DNA from: Parabacteroides sp. Marseille-P3160
GTDB lineage: Bacteria > Bacteroidota > Bacteroidia > Bacteroidales > Tannerellaceae
Direction: 5' to 3'
NCBI RefSeq assembly: GCF_900162725.1
Contig: NZ_LT799418.1
Span: 2,666,100-2,730,099, forward strand
DNA length: 64,000 nucleotides
Part shown: piece by piece, positions 62,722 through 64,000 of the stretch
How the letters are laid out: every line of letters begins with the position of its first letter
Position numbering within the stretch: the stretch's first letter is position 1
Program-made: the position numbers and the translations under genes
The notes under the pieces: model-generated
Told to the model about the DNA's origin: nothing
Seen by the model: only the letters and a program-made list of their open reading frames with translations
Databases searched by the model: none

Positions 62722-62769
62722 CAAAAGTAGAGGAAGTCGTTTATAGCGCAAATACCCTATGGAGGGTAT
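62722..62769 (-). promoter_or_regulatory. Promoter and palindromic operator of the pstB-like / reductase operon
   Basis: Minus-strand TACTTTTG (plus 62722-62729) is a perfect -7 box with TTTG (62749-62752) 19 bp upstream. The inverted repeat ATACCCTATGGAGGGTAT (62752-62769) overlaps the upstream edge of the -33 box, the position of a repressor or activator site. Confidence 0.65.
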
Positions 62770-62804
62770 ATTTTTGCCTGATAATCGTTTCATCCCATTC
62801 ATTT

Positions 62805-64000
62805 TCAAAGGCTCTTCTTCACAGCTTTCAGGAAATAATCCAGATCTTTCCGGGAATGTGCCGCCGAGATAAAGTTTGCCTCGAATTGCGAAGGAGAGAT
62901 ATAGATGTTCCTGGCCAGTAATTTGCGGAAAAAACGTGCAAATCGTTCCTGATCGGATTGCTTGGCGTCTTCAAACGAATGGACTTCATTCGGATTGAAA
63001 AAGAGGGTAAACAACGAGCCGATATGATTCAACTGCATTTCTTTTCCGCTGATAACGAACTGCAACTCTTCGATGAAATCGTTCGATTTTTTCTCCAGAT
63101 CCTCATAAAAGGAAGGTTCGGAAAGCAGTTTGATCGTTTCGATACCGGCAGTCATGGCAATCGGATTCCCCGAAAGCGTACCGGCCTGATAGACGGGGCC
63201 CTCCGGTGCAAGCAATGCCATGATATCGTTTCGCCCGCCGAAAGCTGCCGCAGGGAATCCGCCCCCGACGATTTTACCGAGTGTTGTTAAATCCGGAGCC
63301 ACTCCGAAACGTCCTTGCGCTCCACCCAGGGATACGCGAAAACCGGTGATGACTTCGTCAAATATCAATAAAGAACCGTACCTGTGGGTAATATCGCGCA
63401 GAAAAGACAGGAAACCGTCATTCGGCAAAACGATTCCCATATTAGCGGCTACCGGTTCGATTATCACGGCGGCAATGCCGTCTCCTTCCTTCTCAAAAAC
63501 AGCGCGTACGGCAGCCTCATCATTATAGGGTATGCTGATGGTGTACTTCGTGAAATCGACAGGTACGCCGGATGAAGACGAAGCATTCAGATTGGCGACT
63601 CCCGAACCGGCCGATACCAGAAGATGGTCAGCATGCCCATGATAACATCCGTCGAATTTGATGATGATATTCCTCCCGGTATACCCCCGGGCCAGACGGA
63701 TCGCGCTCATGACGGCTTCGGTTCCTGAACTGACAAAACGTACCTTTTCCATGCTGGGGAAAAAACGATTGACGAGTTGGGCCAAGGTAGTTTCCTGTAC
63801 GGTCGGAATTCCGTAGCTCGTTCCGTTCCCGACCGCCTTTTTCACCGCTTTTTTTACTTGGGGATGGGAATGTCCCAGGATGAAAACGCCCCAGGATTGG
63901 CAGAAGTCAATGAATTCATTACCATCGATATCCGTCACTTTGGATTTGTTGGCCCGTTGGATGAAAAGCGGTGTTTCTCCGACCGATCTCAATGCACGGA
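62805..64000 (-). CDS. hemL: Glutamate-1-semialdehyde 2,1-aminomutase, cut by the window end
   Basis: Frame open to the last base, so the first ~15-30 residues are outside the window; the TTG at 63992 is not the start. Tetrapyrrole enzyme turning glutamate-1-semialdehyde into 5-aminolevulinate. Family features: RSVGETPLFI, SSGTEAVMSAIRLARGYTGR, FDEVITGFRVSLGGAQ, PLP lysine in TLGKIVGGGFPAAAFGGR, GTLSGNPIAMTAGIE. It sits upstream of the siroheme-using reductase, and haem/siroheme share its product, but it is a separate transcription unit. Confidence 0.95.
   Translation of the reverse strand, partial: RALRSVGETPLFIQRANKSKVTDIDGNEFIDFCQSWGVFILGHSHPQVKKAVKKAVGNGTSYGIPTVQETTLAQLVNRFFPSMEKVRFVSSGTEAVMSAIRLARGYTGRNIIIKFDGCYHGHADHLLVSAGSGVANLNASSSSGVPVDFTKYTISIPYNDEAAVRAVFEKEGDGIAAVIIEPVAANMGIVLPNDGFLSFLRDITHRYGSLLIFDEVITGFRVSLGGAQGRFGVAPDLTTLGKIVGGGFPAAAFGGRNDIMALLAPEGPVYQAGTLSGNPIAMTAGIETIKLLSEPSFYEDLEKKSNDFIEELQFVISGKEMQLNHIGSLFTLFFNPNEVHSFEDAKQSDQERFARFFRKLLARNIYISPSQFEANFISAAHSRKDLDYFLKAVKKSL

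Overview
The window looks like chromosomal DNA of a Bacteroidales bacterium, most likely a Parabacteroides-like gut species. This rests on TAnnTTTG-type promoter -7 boxes, SusC-like and Plug/MG2 outer-membrane proteins, 6-bladed beta-propeller lipoproteins, NVEAL-family peptides and a hisH-hisA-hisF-hisIE-ftsE-like-lysC-lysA order. Species assignment is an inference; no rRNA or tRNA gene was seen.

Layout. 1-10.9 kb: the tail of a GH3 glycosidase, an outer-membrane barrel receptor, the late histidine genes (hisH, hisA, hisF, hisIE), an FtsE-like ATPase, lysC, lysA and a GH105 hydrolase. 10.9-19.8 kb (minus strand): a four-gene RND efflux operon (adaptor, permease, TolC-like channel, second permease). 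20.2-28.9 kb (minus): an envelope operon with an MG2/Plug protein, a TlpA-like thioredoxin protein and three beta-propeller lipoproteins, plus tiny membrane ORFs. 29.2-32.7 kb: ahpC-ahpF, a short-chain dehydrogenase broken by an in-frame stop, and a divergent HxlR regulator. 33.0-39.5 kb (minus): signal peptidase I, an O-antigen-ligase/TPR protein and a giant AsmA-like protein. 40.0-57.0 kb (minus): an AT-rich mosaic of repeated NVEAL modules. 57.1-59.2 kb (plus): a sensor kinase and OmpR-type regulator. 59.4-64 kb (minus): a sulfite/nitrite reductase-TusA fusion, a PstB-like ATPase and hemL (cut by the window end).

The most interesting part is 39.5-59.2 kb. Four short precursor-like proteins share a leader (signal-like hydrophobic stretch, then LS-x-I-x-x-AN-[IV]-EAL) but have unrelated, cysteine-containing C-termini. 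Each heads a run of propeller lipoproteins, with a transglutaminase-like protein, a DUF4221-like protein or a thioredoxin/DUF1573 lipoprotein further down. Upstream of each peptide gene, and also upstream of the lepB-ligase-AsmA operon and of the RND efflux operon, lies a tandem operator of TTCTTAC boxes at exactly 11-bp spacing. One copy sits in the divergent region between an NVEAL gene and the histidine kinase gene. I infer one envelope regulon run by the adjacent two-component pair, linking peptide production, export/processing and efflux.

The modules arose by duplication: three NVEAL genes keep the same leader RNA hairpins and a preceding tail of the DUF1573 gene, intact once and decayed at other copies. 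Between them lie truncated and chimeric propeller fragments. Two propeller lipoprotein genes have the signal peptide and the body in different frames at a homopolymer tract, suggesting phase variation, slippage or decay. A separate oddity is a set of intergenic tandem arrays with exactly 22-bp period but a different palindromic core at each of three loci.
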